From NCBI RefSeq assembly GCF_004365635.1, contig NZ_SOBH01000002.1, forward strand, positions 124,001 to 188,000: a DNA stretch of 64,000 nt, given 5' to 3'. The translations under genes were made by a program, and so were the position numbers. Shown here in pieces: positions 63,988 to 64,000 of this stretch; the stretch's first letter is position 1; each line of letters begins with the position of its first letter. Source of the DNA: Litoreibacter halocynthiae. Lineage in GTDB: Bacteria; Pseudomonadota; Alphaproteobacteria; Rhodobacterales; Rhodobacteraceae. The notes beneath the pieces were generated by a model. It saw only the letters and a list, made by a program, of their open reading frames with translations. It did no database searches and was not told where the DNA came from.

Positions 63988-64000
63988 TTTGCATCTTTCT

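Noticed and set aside
1-64000. tRNA, rRNA or CRISPR array
   Set aside because: Reading intergenic regions for T-loop patterns, cloverleaf ends and regularly spaced repeats gave nothing credible.

Overview
The window looks like a chromosomal segment of an alphaproteobacterium of the Rhodobacteraceae (Roseobacter group). I infer this from the high GC content, the nuoK-L-M-N-birA-coaX-RNase J gene order, the surE-pcm-nlpD, yajC-secD-secF and tatABC blocks, the Hint-domain proteins and several Rhodobacteraceae-type small families. Most of the sequence is ordinary housekeeping DNA with tightly packed, often overlapping genes. No rRNA, tRNA, CRISPR array or intact insertion sequence was seen.

Layout. 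0.2-3.4 kb: a TbpB-like surface lipoprotein, its Slam-type outer-membrane partner and a DUF817 membrane protein. 3.4-4.6 kb: glyoxalase I and a flavodoxin-like protein. 4.5-8.6 kb (minus): Mth938-like protein, TauE-type exporter, SecF, SecD, YajC. 9.5-14.8 kb (plus): serS, histidine phosphatase, TspO-like protein, surE, pcm, nlpD-like factor. 15-26.6 kb: an accessory-looking stretch with a Hint protein, a transposase remnant, a four-gene minus-strand cluster (C45 acyltransferase/hydrolase, lone ATP-grasp ligase, very long Orn/Lys/Arg-type decarboxylase, nitrilase-fold amidase), mgtE with a possible structured leader, a GABA-type aminotransferase and a PuuR-like regulator. 26.8-29.4 kb (minus): DUF815 ATPase, tatC, tatB, tatA. 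29.6-34.7 kb: a small monooxygenase-like protein with its YafY/WYL regulator, DUF6314, purB, a tiny Cys-containing exported peptide, fliG and a VOC protein. 34.8-45.3 kb: lon, tgt, a protease-RimK fusion, an exported lysozyme-like protein, Fe-S assembly factors, tpiA, a P450. 45.3-51.8 kb: an orphan ABC ATPase, a broken sodium:solute symporter, an SDR, a second Hint protein, a SnoaL-like gene under a perfect GTTC-N7-GTTC SOS box, prfC, osmC. 51.9-64 kb: an acyltransferase, an RhlE-type helicase, RNase J, coaX, birA and the distal part of the NADH dehydrogenase operon.

The most interesting part is 16.3-26.6 kb. A decarboxylase that should make a di- or polyamine sits in one tight operon with an amide-forming ATP-grasp enzyme and two different amide hydrolase/transferase folds, next to a GABA-type aminotransferase and a regulator closely resembling the putrescine-utilisation repressor PuuR. 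This reads as an uncharacterised polyamine-conjugate pathway. A transposase fragment lies at its edge, and the cluster separates the serS-surE-pcm-nlpD block from the tat block, which I recall as neighbours in related genomes. All function assignments come from reading the sequence; no database search was run.
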